From contig JAQWFQ010000030.1 in the NCBI GenBank assembly GCA_029238665.1, forward strand, positions 248,001 to 312,000: a stretch of 64,000 nt of DNA, read 5' to 3'. Shown in pieces: positions 45,141-54,663 of the stretch. The notes below the pieces were generated by a model. The model ran no database searches. It was not told where the DNA came from and saw only the letters and a list, made by a program, of their open reading frames with translations. Origin of the DNA: Crocinitomicaceae bacterium (GTDB taxonomy: Bacteria; Bacteroidota; Bacteroidia; Flavobacteriales_D; Crocinitomicaceae). Within the stretch, counting starts at the first letter, position 1; each line of letters opens with the position of its first letter. Made by a program: the position numbers and the translations under genes.

Positions 45141-45878
45141 ATGAAAACTATTCTTACCCTACTAACTTTCACATACCTGTCAACACTCGCGTTAGGACAA
45201 TCACCAAACTACGATGATTTAAAAATACTTTATGCAGATATGAAATATGAAAAGCTTGCAAAAGTAGCTGCTTCATATACTGAAAAAGACAAGTCATCTA
45301 AACATGTATTGCCATACATATGGTTGTCAAAAGGACTTTATAAAATCTCTTTATCTAGCAACACAAATCCAAAGTTTAAAAACGCATACAAAGACGCTAT
45401 TAAATACCTTTCAAAAGGAATTAAGTATGATTTAAAGTACAATGATGGCGCAACATTTAAAGATGAACATCAAGAGTTTTTATCAGACTTTCAATTAAGC
45501 CTACAAGAACTCATTGATAATGAAATGACTTCAGGAAGTGTTAAACGAACATTTAGCTGGGCGATGAAATATCAAAAAATAACCCTCAATCCTGTTGGTG
45601 CAAACTATATAATGGGTGCATGTAAATATCTAGACCAGGATAAGGCTAGCGCAAGAACTTACTGGAAAAAAGCCGATGAAATGATGGCAAAAGTCACTTC
45701 AATAGAAGGGTTTAGTGAAGCAGATAGAAACATGTTGAAAAACGGGGTTATCTCAACTGCAGAATCAATGATGAAGAGCAGGCAAAGTGAAAAGGCAGAA
45801 TCGCTACTAAACAAAGTAACACCTTGGTTTGAAGGTGACGACGATTGGAAAGAACTCTATGACGAAGTTTTTAACTAA
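45141..45878 (+). CDS. Secreted protein, TPR-like helical repeats, function unknown
   Basis: 245 residues with a signal peptide (cleavage after STLALGQ). The rest is helical with repeated Tyr/Lys/Ala spacing and short helices of about 15 residues (for example YLSKGIKYDLKYNDGATF, YLDQDKASARTYWKKADEM), suggesting degenerate tetratricopeptide repeats. The start at ATG 45141 is preferred over an in-frame ATG at 45114 because it begins the signal sequence. Monocistronic, closed by a terminator. Confidence 0.65.
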   Translation: MKTILTLLTFTYLSTLALGQSPNYDDLKILYADMKYEKLAKVAASYTEKDKSSKHVLPYIWLSKGLYKISLSSNTNPKFKNAYKDAIKYLSKGIKYDLKYNDGATFKDEHQEFLSDFQLSLQELIDNEMTSGSVKRTFSWAMKYQKITLNPVGANYIMGACKYLDQDKASARTYWKKADEMMAKVTSIEGFSEADRNMLKNGVISTAESMMKSRQSEKAESLLNKVTPWFEGDDDWKELYDEVFN

Positions 45879-45897
45879 GTCAAATAAACTTAATCTT

Positions 45898-45930
45898 AAG
45901 AGCGCTTCAATAGAAACGCTCTTTTTTTTG
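45898..45930 (+). terminator. Terminator after the TPR-like secreted protein
   Basis: Stem AAGAGCG (45898-45904) with CGCTCTT (45917-45923), 12-nt loop, followed by a run of T to 45929. Confidence 0.8.
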
Positions 45931-46001
45931 CCTTACTCTTTTCAACACTACCGAATGGATAACATCAATTCAACACTATTCAAAAACTGCTTAGTTATCA
46001 T

Positions 46002-46009
46002 TACATTTG
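46002..46009 (+). promoter_or_regulatory. Leaderless promoter of the DivIC/FtsB-like gene
   Basis: TACATTTG followed by AAGT and ATG 46014; G to A distance 5 nt, the same AAGT spacer sequence as murB. Confidence 0.62.
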
Positions 46010-46013
46010 AAGT

Positions 46014-46304
46014 ATGAAGAAATTTTTTCCATATCTAAAAAACAAATTCATACTGGCTTCAACGATATTTTTCGTCTACACCTTATTTTTAGATGAGAAT
46101 GACATCTTCACCTTGATCTCGCAAACACGAAAGTTAAACAAGTTAGAACTTAAAAAAGACAAGGTTAATTCTAATTTAAAAGAGACACGAAAAACACTAG
46201 ATCAATTAAAATACCTTTCAGAAGTTGAACGCTATGCGCGTGAAAAAAAATACTTTAAGAAAGACAATGAAGACGTTTTTGTACTCTTCTCCGAAGCGTT
46301 ATAA
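46014..46304 (+). CDS. DivIC/FtsB-like septum formation initiator
   Basis: 96 residues: short cytoplasmic basic tail, one transmembrane helix (about 12-27), then a periplasmic coiled coil (about 35-75, Leu/Lys heptads) ending with the family-typical YAREKKYFKKDNEDVFVL. Part of the divisome subcomplex that activates septal peptidoglycan synthesis. Flavobacteria often carry this gene next to mutA-mutB, as here. Its stop overlaps the convergent SpoIID-like gene by 6 nt. Confidence 0.88.
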   Translation: MKKFFPYLKNKFILASTIFFVYTLFLDENDIFTLISQTRKLNKLELKKDKVNSNLKETRKTLDQLKYLSEVERYAREKKYFKKDNEDVFVLFSEAL

Positions 46305-47483
46305 ATTTCCGGTTCCTACATCTTTCTTCTGTTTAAAGAACTGACTTTCATAGTAGTTTATAATCCTAATTTTATTGAAATAATACAGTGCAATTTGTTT
46401 GTAGTCAAGTCCTAAATCAGCCATTCCCATTGCTCCCTCCTGACAAAGACCTACTCCATGACCAAAACCACGGCCACTTAAAACTACTTCTTGTCCGTCA
46501 AGTTTTGTACTAAAATAACTTGACTTTAGCTTAAACTCTTTTCTTAAATCCCTAAGCGGAACCCCTAACGACGGGTGAATATAGAAGGCCTTACGATTTT
46601 CCTGATCAAAATTATAAATCAATGCACCATACGTTGATTCTTTCACCCCATATTTCTTAGCTAAAAACGACGACCACGTTGCTTTAGGTATTCGTTTAGT
46701 CCACCTAGACTGCCTTGTCTGCAGACAAAACGTGTCCTTAAAAGTGCTTAAGTAAGGTACTGAGTTATTCCAAACATACGAAGCATCACATGTTTGCCCC
46801 CCACAATTAGCAGCAAAATAGCTTGTAACTAGATCTCCATTAAAATCTATAATAACCTCACCCGAAGTAGACTCTACAGCCTGTCTAATCTTAGGCGTAT
46901 ACCTTAACTTACTGTGATAGGCTTGACAGTGAACTCGGTCACACAATTCAAAGCCTTCTTTTTCATGCCTACGTTTATTTTTTAAAGCATAGGTTCTACT
47001 CATCAAGGCTTGCACCTTATAATACTCAAGATGCCTTCCTCCGCCACCTTCAGATTCAACAACTCCTGAAATATAATTGTTCATATCAACAACATTCACA
47101 AACTGCAAACGGCCTTTATAGACAAAAATTTCTAACGCATCTTCATACGAATGTTTTTTGATATTAAGTTGTCTTGAAGAAAACAATAATGATGAATTTG
47201 TTCGCTGGGGAACAAGCATCACTTTTGAAACAGTATAAGATACTAAACCTCCTACATGAACAACTACCCGTGAACCAGAAACACTTAACGACACCTTTCT
47301 CCCAGGAACCAATAATGAAACAATAGATTTGTCCCCGAAAATATCATAACTACCCTGTGCACTTTGAATGTCAAGTTGTTTTATTTGATAATCTGTAAGT
47401 ACACCAATACGCATCTGTTGACCAAGAAGATATAGGCATTGACTCAATATAAAGATTAATAAAATGATTCTCACAACGTTCAA
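46299..47483 (-). CDS. SpoIID/LytB-domain protein
   Basis: 394 residues: N-terminal hydrophobic signal or anchor (about 4-22), then a SpoIID domain with VESEGGGGRHLEYYKVQAL, RTYALKN, YFAANCGGQT and GRGFGHGVGLCQEGA. Bacillus SpoIID is a lytic transglycosylase acting on denuded glycan strands during engulfment; in a non-sporulating Gram-negative it probably remodels septal peptidoglycan. No upstream ATG exists before an in-frame stop, so initiation is at TTG 47483 (or GTG 47474). Confidence 0.85.
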   Translation of the reverse strand: MNVVRIILLIFILSQCLYLLGQQMRIGVLTDYQIKQLDIQSAQGSYDIFGDKSIVSLLVPGRKVSLSVSGSRVVVHVGGLVSYTVSKVMLVPQRTNSSLLFSSRQLNIKKHSYEDALEIFVYKGRLQFVNVVDMNNYISGVVESEGGGGRHLEYYKVQALMSRTYALKNKRRHEKEGFELCDRVHCQAYHSKLRYTPKIRQAVESTSGEVIIDFNGDLVTSYFAANCGGQTCDASYVWNNSVPYLSTFKDTFCLQTRQSRWTKRIPKATWSSFLAKKYGVKESTYGALIYNFDQENRKAFYIHPSLGVPLRDLRKEFKLKSSYFSTKLDGQEVVLSGRGFGHGVGLCQEGAMGMADLGLDYKQIALYYFNKIRIINYYESQFFKQKKDVGTGNL

Positions 47484-47514
47484 TTTTACAATGCATTAAG
47501 GCATTGATTTATTC

Positions 47515-48639
47515 TTAATCATGAATGGTTTTCAACAAAGATTGTGCTACTTTTTTACTCGCTCCTCCTCCTCCAAGCATTTCATCCAACAAATTATAAT
47601 CTTGATTAATTTGATCTCGGTATTCTGAATCATGAATTAGCCGTTCAACTTCTGCTCGAATAAAGGTAGCGTTACAGGATTTCTGAATCAACTCTTTCAC
47701 AACCGCTCTATTCATAATAAGGTTAACTAACGAGATGTAGTCCACTTTAATTAATCGCTTTGCAATCTGGTACGAAATTTCTGAAGCTTTATAACAAACA
47801 AGCTCTGGAACCTTAAATAACGCTGTTTCTAAGGTAGCTGTTCCTGAAGTTACAACGGCAACACTTGAGTTTGCAAGCAATCGATAAGTTTCATCAAAAA
47901 CAATCGTAATGGAAGGATCGATAGAAGCATAAAATGCTGGTGTCAATGTCGGTGCACCCGCAACTACAATTTGGTGAGACGTAAAGTCTTTTAACGCCTC
48001 GATCATTATCGGAAGCTTCACAGACACCTCTTGCTTTCTACTTCCAGGGAGAACTGCTATAATTGGACGGTCGTCCATGTTATTAGCCTTTAAGAAAACA
48101 TCCTTGTCCTCACTAAAATTAAACTTCGAAATTTCATCTAAAAGCGGATGACCAACATACTCAACCTTATAATTAAACTTTTTATAAAAAGCTTCTTCAA
48201 AAGGAAGAATTACAAACATATGGTCGACCACTTTTTTGATTTTGTGAACGCGATTTTTTTTCCAAGCCCAAATTTGAGGGGAAATGTAATAATAGACCTT
48301 TATTCCCTTTGACTTAGCCCATTCAGCAATACGTAAGTTAAACCCTGGATAATCAATAAGTACTATAGCATCAGGGTTATAAGTCTCAATGTCCGATTTA
48401 CAGTCTTTTATATTTCTAAGTATTGTTTTAAGGTTCATAACAACCTCTATAAACCCCATAAAAGCTAAATCACGAATATGTTTAACCAATCCGTTTTTCT
48501 GAATAGCTTCCATTTTATCCCCACCCCAAAAACGAAAATCAACCCTTGGATTTTCATCTAAAATTGCTTGCATCATATTGCTTGCATGAAGATCTCCTGA
48601 TGGCTCACCTGCAATGATATATACTTTTGTTGCGCTCAT
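47515..48639 (-). CDS. lpxB: Lipid-A-disaccharide synthase
   Basis: 374 residues, GT19 family. IIAGEPSGDLHASNM at the N-terminus, VLIDYPGFNLRIAEWAK, YYISPQIWAWKKNRVHKIK and VLPGSRKQEV identify LpxB. Joins lipid X with UDP-diacylglucosamine at the inner membrane face. Separated from the other lpx genes and located downstream of surE, a common Bacteroidota arrangement. Confidence 0.96.
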   Translation of the reverse strand: MSATKVYIIAGEPSGDLHASNMMQAILDENPRVDFRFWGGDKMEAIQKNGLVKHIRDLAFMGFIEVVMNLKTILRNIKDCKSDIETYNPDAIVLIDYPGFNLRIAEWAKSKGIKVYYYISPQIWAWKKNRVHKIKKVVDHMFVILPFEEAFYKKFNYKVEYVGHPLLDEISKFNFSEDKDVFLKANNMDDRPIIAVLPGSRKQEVSVKLPIMIEALKDFTSHQIVVAGAPTLTPAFYASIDPSITIVFDETYRLLANSSVAVVTSGTATLETALFKVPELVCYKASEISYQIAKRLIKVDYISLVNLIMNRAVVKELIQKSCNATFIRAEVERLIHDSEYRDQINQDYNLLDEMLGGGGASKKVAQSLLKTIHD

Positions 48640-48644
48640 TTTTT

Positions 48645-48950
48645 TTAAAAAAACTTGATATAAATAATATATGGAGCAAAAATAATTGAACCTAAAATAA
48701 CTCCCATGGCAAAATTAAAACGCTCCTTATTTAAAAAAAAGTAAAACCAGCCCAAATTGGCAATAATTGAAATGGTGATCATCTTAATACGGTATGGCTT
48801 ATTTACCACAAGTTGTGACCACAGTTGTTCGAAGTAATAATTTTGAACCCAGCCAATAATGAGTAAAACAACAGGTAAAACAACCAACGGTGTCAAAATA
48901 CCTAATAACATTCCTTTCGTATGATCTATTGACCACTTTTTCAAATTCAT
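48645..48950 (-). CDS. Three-TM membrane protein, function unknown
   Basis: 101 residues with helices at about 14-34, 52-72 and 78-98 and short charged connections. No recognised family. Its ATG overlaps the surE stop by 4 nt and it precedes lpxB by 5 nt, so it is the middle gene of surE-X-lpxB. A role at the inner membrane in lipid A or phospholipid traffic would be a guess from position. Confidence 0.65.
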   Translation of the reverse strand: MNLKKWSIDHTKGMLLGILTPLVVLPVVLLIIGWVQNYYFEQLWSQLVVNKPYRIKMITISIIANLGWFYFFLNKERFNFAMGVILGSIIFAPYIIYIKFF

Positions 48951-49717
48951 AAATTCCAGTTTTCTAATTCTTTAATTGCTTTATAAGCAGTCATGTCAAA
49001 TTGTGTCGGCACCAGTGTAGGATGTCCTCTTTCTATCCAATATAAATCTGTACCCTCTACCTTATCTTGCTCCAAAAACTCGCCTTCCAACCAATAATAA
49101 GGTTTTCCAAATTGATCTTTCCGTTTATCAAAACGATCATCCCAAAAAGAAAGCGATTGCCTACAAATTTTTATTGATTTTAATTCATCAAGAGGAATGT
49201 CTGGAATGTTTACATTTAAACAGGTATAATCCATCATTCCATTTTTCAATACGTGTTTTACTATGTTTTTAACCACTGATTTTGAAGCCGTAAAATCTGC
49301 ATCACTATCAAAACTACATAGCGAAAATCCAACGGAAGGAATATTTTCCATCGCTCCCTCTACCGCGGCAGACATTGTGCCTGAATACAATACATTTGAA
49401 GCCGTATTTGCACCATGATTAATCCCTGAAACAATCAAGTCTGGTTTACGGTGTAAAATTTCATACACCCCCATTTTTACACAATCTACAGGAGTTCCTG
49501 AACAAGCATAAGCTGGTGTATCGCCAAATAAATCCGAATCATACAATCGTAAGGGCTCATTAATTGTTATGGCATGTCCCATGCCCGACTGAGCCGAATC
49601 AGGGGCAATTACAACAACATCTCCAAATTCTTTCACAGCTTCAAATAACGAACGTATTCCTTTAGCAGAAATCCCATCGTCATTTGTAACTAAAATCATC
49701 GGTCTTTTGAGACTCAT
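48947..49717 (-). CDS. surE: 5'-nucleotidase SurE
   Basis: 256 residues. TNDDGISAKGI supplies the paired Asp metal ligands, SGINHGANTASNVLYSGTMSAAVEG the active-site loop. Dephosphorylates nucleoside monophosphates and is linked to stationary-phase survival. First gene of surE-X-lpxB; upstream, minus-strand TACTTTCG (49742-49749) is one base off the -7 consensus. Confidence 0.95.
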   Translation of the reverse strand: MSLKRPMILVTNDDGISAKGIRSLFEAVKEFGDVVVIAPDSAQSGMGHAITINEPLRLYDSDLFGDTPAYACSGTPVDCVKMGVYEILHRKPDLIVSGINHGANTASNVLYSGTMSAAVEGAMENIPSVGFSLCSFDSDADFTASKSVVKNIVKHVLKNGMMDYTCLNVNIPDIPLDELKSIKICRQSLSFWDDRFDKRKDQFGKPYYWLEGEFLEQDKVEGTDLYWIERGHPTLVPTQFDMTAYKAIKELENWNL

Positions 49718-49804
49718 ACATCGATCTAATTATGAACAATACGAAAGTAACTAAAGTTATCTTAATCTTTCAGCATAAATGATGAGTAATCTAAATGAAT
49801 TAAT

Positions 49805-49812
49805 TATTTTTG
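49805..49812 (+). promoter_or_regulatory. Promoter -7 element of the DinB-like gene
   Basis: TATTTTTG, 43 nt before ATG 49856. Confidence 0.42.
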
Positions 49813-49855
49813 AACATGCAGTTAAATACTTGATTGCATACTGATTTCAATGTGA

Positions 49856-50431
49856 ATGACAACAACTAATTTAACCCAAATTGCAACGGGAATTACTCAA
49901 GCCAATATTGAGCTAATAAACTCATCTGTAAAAAAGCTGTCTAACACCCAATTAAACTGGAAACCAACGGCTAATGCATGGAGTATTAATGACGTTTTAT
50001 CGCATTTAAATGAATACCTAAACTACTACCACCCCCTATTTCTTCGTAAAATTGAGAACACGCGTTTTACCTCTACAAAAGAAGCTTTCTTAAGCTCTCC
50101 TTTGGGCCGAGCTGCATGGAAATCTATGAAGTTGGGAAACGCAAAAAACATCAAACGAAAAATAAAATCGCCTAAAGACTGCAACCCTATTTTTACACCT
50201 AGTATTTCAGAAGGAGAGCAGTTAAATAAATTTATTGATCAGCAAAAAAACTTTTTACTGATTATAGAACAATCTAAAACGGTTAATATTCGTCGTATAA
50301 AAATACCAATATCCAGATCTAAAGTTGTTCGACTAAGACTCGGCGATGCTTTACTTTATGTAGTTTATCACAATGAACGACACATGCAACAGATTTTGAA
50401 TATACAAAACAACCCTAACTTCCCTGCTTAA
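49856..50431 (+). CDS. DinB-family protein
   Basis: 191 residues, four-helix bundle of the DinB_2 type. Candidate metal ligands are His57 in VLSHLNEYL and the HNERHMQQ pair near the C-terminus, the usual triad positions. Family members include thiol-dependent S-transferases (bacillithiol) and detoxification enzymes; substrate unknown. Followed after two bases by the NlpC/P60 gene. Confidence 0.8.
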   Translation: MTTTNLTQIATGITQANIELINSSVKKLSNTQLNWKPTANAWSINDVLSHLNEYLNYYHPLFLRKIENTRFTSTKEAFLSSPLGRAAWKSMKLGNAKNIKRKIKSPKDCNPIFTPSISEGEQLNKFIDQQKNFLLIIEQSKTVNIRRIKIPISRSKVVRLRLGDALLYVVYHNERHMQQILNIQNNPNFPA

Positions 50432-50433
50432 CA

Positions 50434-51189
50434 ATGAATTCGTTTAGCGCTTACTGTAAAGTTAGTATTTCACCTGTTCGATTCGAATCAAAAGACCAGA
50501 GTGAAATTGTAACCCAGCTATTATTTGGTGAATTAATTACAGTTCATGAAGTAAAAGAACCTTGGGCAAAAATCACAACACTAGACGATAGTTATGAGGG
50601 ATTCATTGACTATAAACATTTTAAGAAGTTAACTGAAAAAGAAGCTAGACGATGGTCTGACGGCCTCTCAATTCTACAAAATCGCGAATGCGATTTAAGT
50701 ACCCCATGGGGAGTACAACGGATATGCAGGGGAGCATATATTCCATTTGGAGAAGTTGAATTTAATATTGGAGAAGATCATTTTCATTTGAAAAACAACG
50801 AAAATACTACATTTAATTCGGCTTGGGAATACGCCCTTGACTACATCAATACCCCTTATTTATGGGGAGGGAAATCACCTTTTGGCATTGATTGCTCTGG
50901 AATAACACAAATAATATATCGCCTATTTAACATTAACCTTCCACGTGATGCTTCACAACAAGTAACTGTTGGGAACGATGTTGAATTTGATGAAATAATC
51001 TCTGGTGACTTAGCTTACTTTGAAAATAAATCAGGGAAAATAACGCATGTAGGCATTTGTAACGGAAGCGGAGAAATTATCCATGCTGCCGGACACGTAC
51101 GAAAAGACAAGTTATTAAACACAGGAATCATGAATGCTGAATCAGGTTACTTAACGCACAAATTAACGTGTATTAAACGTGTTTTATAA
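50434..51189 (+). CDS. NlpC/P60 (C40) peptidoglycan hydrolase with SH3-like N-domain
   Basis: 251 residues. N-terminal SH3b-like domain (about 1-65: KVSISPVRFESKDQSEIVTQ, then WAKITTLDDSYEGFID), then the C40 cysteine peptidase: GGKSPFGIDCSGITQ (catalytic Cys), ITHVGICNG (His) and IIHAAGHVRK. Cleaves gamma-D-Glu-diaminopimelate-type bonds in peptidoglycan peptides. No signal peptide is seen, so it may act on recycled muropeptides in the cytoplasm. Confidence 0.88.
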   Translation: MNSFSAYCKVSISPVRFESKDQSEIVTQLLFGELITVHEVKEPWAKITTLDDSYEGFIDYKHFKKLTEKEARRWSDGLSILQNRECDLSTPWGVQRICRGAYIPFGEVEFNIGEDHFHLKNNENTTFNSAWEYALDYINTPYLWGGKSPFGIDCSGITQIIYRLFNINLPRDASQQVTVGNDVEFDEIISGDLAYFENKSGKITHVGICNGSGEIIHAAGHVRKDKLLNTGIMNAESGYLTHKLTCIKRVL

Positions 51190-51239
51190 TCCACAAGAAA
51201 AAACAATGACAATATATAAACTCAATTTACAATCCCGTT

Positions 51240-52517
51240 ATGCTTAAAGACACACAAATTTTTAATTTAATTGACGCTGAAAAAGAACGTCAATTAAACG
51301 GAATAGAATTAATAGCCTCAGAGAACTTCGTTAGTGACGGGGTTATGGAGTCTATGGGAAGCGTACTTACAAACAAATACGCAGAAGGACTACCTGGAAA
51401 AAGGTATTATGGTGGATGTGAAATCGTAGACCAAATTGAAACGCTTGCCATCAATCGTTTATGTAAATTGTTTGGTGCTGAATGGGCTAACGTTCAGCCT
51501 CACTCTGGAGCACAAGCAAATGCCGCCGTATTTTTAGCTTGCCTAAATCCTGGAGATAGTATTTTAGGTTTTGACCTGTCACATGGAGGCCATTTAACAC
51601 ATGGCTCACCTGTTAATTTTTCAGGAAAAACATACAAACCACACTTCTATGGGGTTAATAAAGAAACAGGCTTAGTTGACTACGACATGATGGAAGAAGT
51701 TGCTAAAAAAGAGCGCCCAAAGTTGATTATTTGTGGTGCCTCTGCTTACAGCCGTGACTGGGACTATGCTCGCGTTCGTAAAATCGCAGACGAAGTTGGC
51801 GCATTGATTTTAGCAGACATCTCTCACCCTGCAGGATTAATTGCCACAGGACTTTTAAGCAACCCACTTGAACATTGTCACATTGTCACATCAACAACCC
51901 ATAAAACACTTCGTGGACCACGAGGAGGGGTTATCATGCTTGGTAAAAACTTCGACAATCCTTTTGGGTTAAAGTGGAAAAATGGAAATCCTAAATCGAT
52001 GGCAGCACTATTGGATGCAGCAGTATTCCCTGGTACTCAAGGTGGACCATTAGAACATGTAATTGCAGCCAAAGCAGTTGCTTTTGGAGAAGCTTTAACT
52101 GATGGGTATAAGACTTATATGAAACAAGTTCAAAAAAATGCAGCAGTAATGGCTGATGAATTTGTAAAGCGAGGTTACTCTATTATTTCTGGTGGAACGG
52201 ACAATCACTCCATGTTAATTGACATACGTTCTAAAGGAGTTACTGGAAAAGATGCGGAGAACACTTTGGTTAAAGCGGATATCACAGTAAACAAAAATAT
52301 GGTTCCTTTTGATACAGAGTCTCCTTTTGTAACCTCTGGAATTCGAGTTGGAACTCCAGCCTTAACATCTCGTGGTGTAAAGGAAAATGAAATGGCCAAA
52401 GTTGTAGAGTTAATTGACCGAGTAATTACAAACATTGACAACGATGTAATTATTGCTGAAGTCAAAATAGAAGTAAACAAATTAATGGGGCATCGTCCTC
52501 TATTTACCTGGGAATAA
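51240..52517 (+). CDS. glyA: Serine hydroxymethyltransferase
   Basis: 425 residues. [33 protein letters not shown] and the PLP-lysine motif [13 protein letters not shown] are all intact. Makes glycine and 5,10-methylene-THF from serine, the main one-carbon source. Ends at a strong bidirectional terminator shared with the convergent SDR gene. Confidence 0.97.
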   Translation: MLKDTQIFNLIDAEKERQLNGIELIASENFVSDGVMESMGSVLTNKYAEGLPGKRYYGGCEIVDQIETLAINRLCKLFGAEWANVQPHSGAQANAAVFLACLNPGDSILGFDLSHGGHLTHGSPVNFSGKTYKPHFYGVNKETGLVDYDMMEEVAKKERPKLIICGASAYSRDWDYARVRKIADEVGALILADISHPAGLIATGLLSNPLEHCHIVTSTTHKTLRGPRGGVIMLGKNFDNPFGLKWKNGNPKSMAALLDAAVFPGTQGGPLEHVIAAKAVAFGEALTDGYKTYMKQVQKNAAVMADEFVKRGYSIISGGTDNHSMLIDIRSKGVTGKDAENTLVKADITVNKNMVPFDTESPFVTSGIRVGTPALTSRGVKENEMAKVVELIDRVITNIDNDVIIAEVKIEVNKLMGHRPLFTWE

Positions 52518-52541
52518 AGCCCTTAATATCTTACTACACAT

Positions 52542-52577
52542 AAAAAAAGCCTTAGTGATAATCACTAAGGCTTTTTT
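52542..52577. terminator. Bidirectional terminator between glyA and the SDR gene
   Basis: Near-perfect hairpin: GCCTTAGTGAT (52549-52559), one base, ATCACTAAGGC (52561-52571), flanked by A and T tracts on both sides. It serves both convergent genes. Confidence 0.92.
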
Positions 52578-52581
52578 ATAA

Positions 52582-53370
52582 TTATGTTGCAGGTTGTTTT
52601 CGTATAATCTTCCAAAATATTTTGGGTAAGAACCGTTTCAATGTAACTGCCTTAACCTCTTTGTTTCCTATAAGGATTTCCTTTTTATTTTTTCGCACTC
52701 CATTTAATAAAATGGAAACGCATTGCTCTGGAGGCATTCCAGTTTCTTGATTGTGATCCATTTTACCATGCGTTGCCCCTTTTTCATTTAAGGCATTTAC
52801 TGAAATAAGTGTATTTATTTTCCCTGGACAAGCAATAGTTACCCTTATCCCCTTACACTCCTCTTCAAGCATTAGACTCTCATAAAAACCATGTAAGGCA
52901 TGTTTGGAAGCACTGTACGCACTTCTTAAAAAGAATCCAAACTTTCCTGCAATACTTGAAATGACAACTACATGTCCACTTTGCTGCTTACGCATATAAG
53001 GCAAAACAGCCTTCGTTAACGCAATATTTCCAAAGTAATTAACCTCCATGATTTTTCGATCTACTTCCAATGGGGTACTTCCTGCCTCTGAACGTTGTGA
53101 CACTCCTCCATTGTTAAATAAAAAATCAATGCGTCCAAACTTATGAACTACCTGAGCTGCTAACGCTTCAAATTTAGTAGAATCCTCAAGATCTAAGGGT
53201 AAGATAAGGTGGTTCTCAGGCTTGACCAAGCTCTCCCTTACACGTTCTAACTTAGCTACATCTCTTGAAGACAAGACCACTTTTGCTCCCGACAGTTCAA
53301 GTTGTTTAACCATTTCAACTCCTATTCCTGAAGAAGCTCCTGTTACCCACGCTATTTTATTCGAATACAT
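52582..53370 (-). CDS. Short-chain dehydrogenase/reductase
   Basis: 262 residues, classical SDR Rossmann fold: TGASSGIG cofactor loop, NNGG, and catalytic Ser-Tyr-Lys in SSIAGKFGFFLRSAYSASKHA. The Arg in LSSRD suggests NADPH preference. Substrate unknown. The start at ATG 53370 (MYSNKIAW) places the Rossmann motif correctly; the frame extends upstream into promoter and terminator sequence. Confidence 0.88.
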   Translation of the reverse strand: MYSNKIAWVTGASSGIGVEMVKQLELSGAKVVLSSRDVAKLERVRESLVKPENHLILPLDLEDSTKFEALAAQVVHKFGRIDFLFNNGGVSQRSEAGSTPLEVDRKIMEVNYFGNIALTKAVLPYMRKQQSGHVVVISSIAGKFGFFLRSAYSASKHALHGFYESLMLEEECKGIRVTIACPGKINTLISVNALNEKGATHGKMDHNQETGMPPEQCVSILLNGVRKNKKEILIGNKEVKAVTLKRFLPKIFWKIIRKQPAT

Positions 53371-53393
53371 ATACAAGCTTGTTTTCTGTTTTT

Positions 53394-53401
53394 CAAAGCT
53401 A
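53394..53401 (-). promoter_or_regulatory. Promoter -7 element of the SDR gene
   Basis: Minus-strand TAGCTTTG, fused to the T tract of the preceding terminator; leader about 20 nt. Confidence 0.52.
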
Positions 53402-53435
53402 AAAAAAAATCCTGTGAATAATTTCACAGGATTTT
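53402..53435 (-). terminator. Terminator after the small secreted protein gene
   Basis: Stem AATCCTGTGAA (53408-53418) with TTCACAGGATT (53423-53433), 4-nt loop, followed on the minus strand by nine T that merge with the SDR promoter. Confidence 0.85.
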
Positions 53436-53456
53436 AAATAAATTATAATGATTTGG

Positions 53457-53882
53457 CTATAAGTCATCTGGTAAATCAACAGACTTATAACTTTTCTTTC
53501 TCGGTTTTAACTGGTCAATGAAAACAATTTTAAATTTCTCAGAATCAGTATTGTAAATCATTTCTGTAATACCATTTACAATTGTTGGTGGAGTCTTTTT
53601 AGAATTATAAAAATTCTTTTCCATCATTTCATACGTATTATCATCATATTGCAAAAAAATCGATACAATTAACCCGTTTTCTACCCTTACCTTTCCAGCA
53701 ATACAATAAGAATCACCTCCATCCTGAAAGAAACTAAGAATTACATTTCGGTGCATATCATCAGAAACAGTGTAAGACCCTCGATCATCAAAGGCTTTCT
53801 GTAATCGACTAAAACATTTACTCTGTCCAAAAGAAGACAGTCCGATAAAAATTACAGCTAAGGTTAATATACTTTTTTTCAT
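53457..53882 (-). CDS. Small secreted protein, function unknown
   Basis: 141 residues: signal peptide (MKKSILTLAVIFIGLSSFGQ), then a mature region of about 120 residues with two Cys (SKCFSRL and SYCIAGK) that could form a disulfide, and an acidic/basic C-terminus. No family recognised. The start at ATG 53882 gives a standard signal sequence. Own promoter, own terminator. Confidence 0.65.
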   Translation of the reverse strand: MKKSILTLAVIFIGLSSFGQSKCFSRLQKAFDDRGSYTVSDDMHRNVILSFFQDGGDSYCIAGKVRVENGLIVSIFLQYDDNTYEMMEKNFYNSKKTPPTIVNGITEMIYNTDSEKFKIVFIDQLKPRKKSYKSVDLPDDL

Positions 53883-53917
53883 ATTAAATTGATTTTTTGT
53901 GAGCAAATGCTCGATTT

Positions 53918-53925
53918 CAAAGATA
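53918..53925 (-). promoter_or_regulatory. Promoter -7 element of the small secreted protein gene
   Basis: Minus-strand TATCTTTG, 36 nt before ATG 53882; divergent from the gmhA promoter. Confidence 0.5.
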
Positions 53926-53966
53926 GCAAGTTTGATTTAATTTGTGCTACCTCTATTTAATTTATT

Positions 53967-53974
53967 TATTTTTG
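53967..53974 (+). promoter_or_regulatory. Promoter of gmhA
   Basis: TATTTTTG with TTTG -33 at 53941-53944, 22-bp spacer; leader about 12 nt. Confidence 0.58.
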
Positions 53975-53990
53975 AAAAAATCCAAAGGCG

Positions 53991-54563
53991 ATGATTGAAA
54001 CACAAATAGCAGACCAATTTTCAGAATCATTAGAAGTTTTACAAAAATTCAACACTACAGAAAATGTTGAAAAGATAGCTAAATCAGCTCTAATAATGGC
54101 TTCCGGGTTGAAAAACGGGGGTAAGATAATTAGTTGTGGAAACGGAGGATCAATGTGTGACGCAATGCATTTTGCAGAAGAATTAACAGGACGTTACCGA
54201 GACAATCGACCTTCAATTGCTGCTGTTTCTATTTCAGACCCTAGTCACATCACATGTGTTGGAAATGATTACGGGTTTGATTTTATTTTTTCAAGGTACA
54301 TTGAAAGCGTTGGTCAAGCAAATGACATACTCCTTGCAATCTCTACTTCAGGGAACTCTAAAAATGTAATCAATGCCATTCACGCTGCAAAAGCAAAAGG
54401 GATTAAAATAGTTGGTCTTACAGGAAAAACTGGCGGAGAAATGGCAGAACTATGTGATGTTGAAATTAGAGCTCCTTACTCAAAATACGCAGATCGCGCA
54501 CAAGAAATACACATTAAAGTCATTCACTCGTTGATTGATTGTATTGAAAAACAATTAAGCTAA
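53991..54563 (+). CDS. gmhA: Phosphoheptose isomerase (SIS domain)
   Basis: 190 residues. [20 protein letters not shown] and [14 protein letters not shown] are the GmhA sugar-phosphate binding motifs; the C-terminal helix ends [11 protein letters not shown]. Converts sedoheptulose-7-phosphate to D-glycero-manno-heptose-7-phosphate for LPS core or glycoprotein heptose. No other heptose gene is nearby. The GNGGS-type motif fits GmhA better than DiaA. Confidence 0.87.
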   Translation: MIETQIADQFSESLEVLQKFNTTENVEKIAKSALIMASGLKNGGKIISCGNGGSMCDAMHFAEELTGRYRDNRPSIAAVSISDPSHITCVGNDYGFDFIFSRYIESVGQANDILLAISTSGNSKNVINAIHAAKAKGIKIVGLTGKTGGEMAELCDVEIRAPYSKYADRAQEIHIKVIHSLIDCIEKQLS

Positions 54564-54663
54564 ACCAACCTGAAAAATTTTGAAGCATTTTCAATTGTAA
54601 ACAAGTTGTTGAAAACTCACTCTTTTACGTACAATTAACCTTGTTTTAATTTAGATTAATCTT

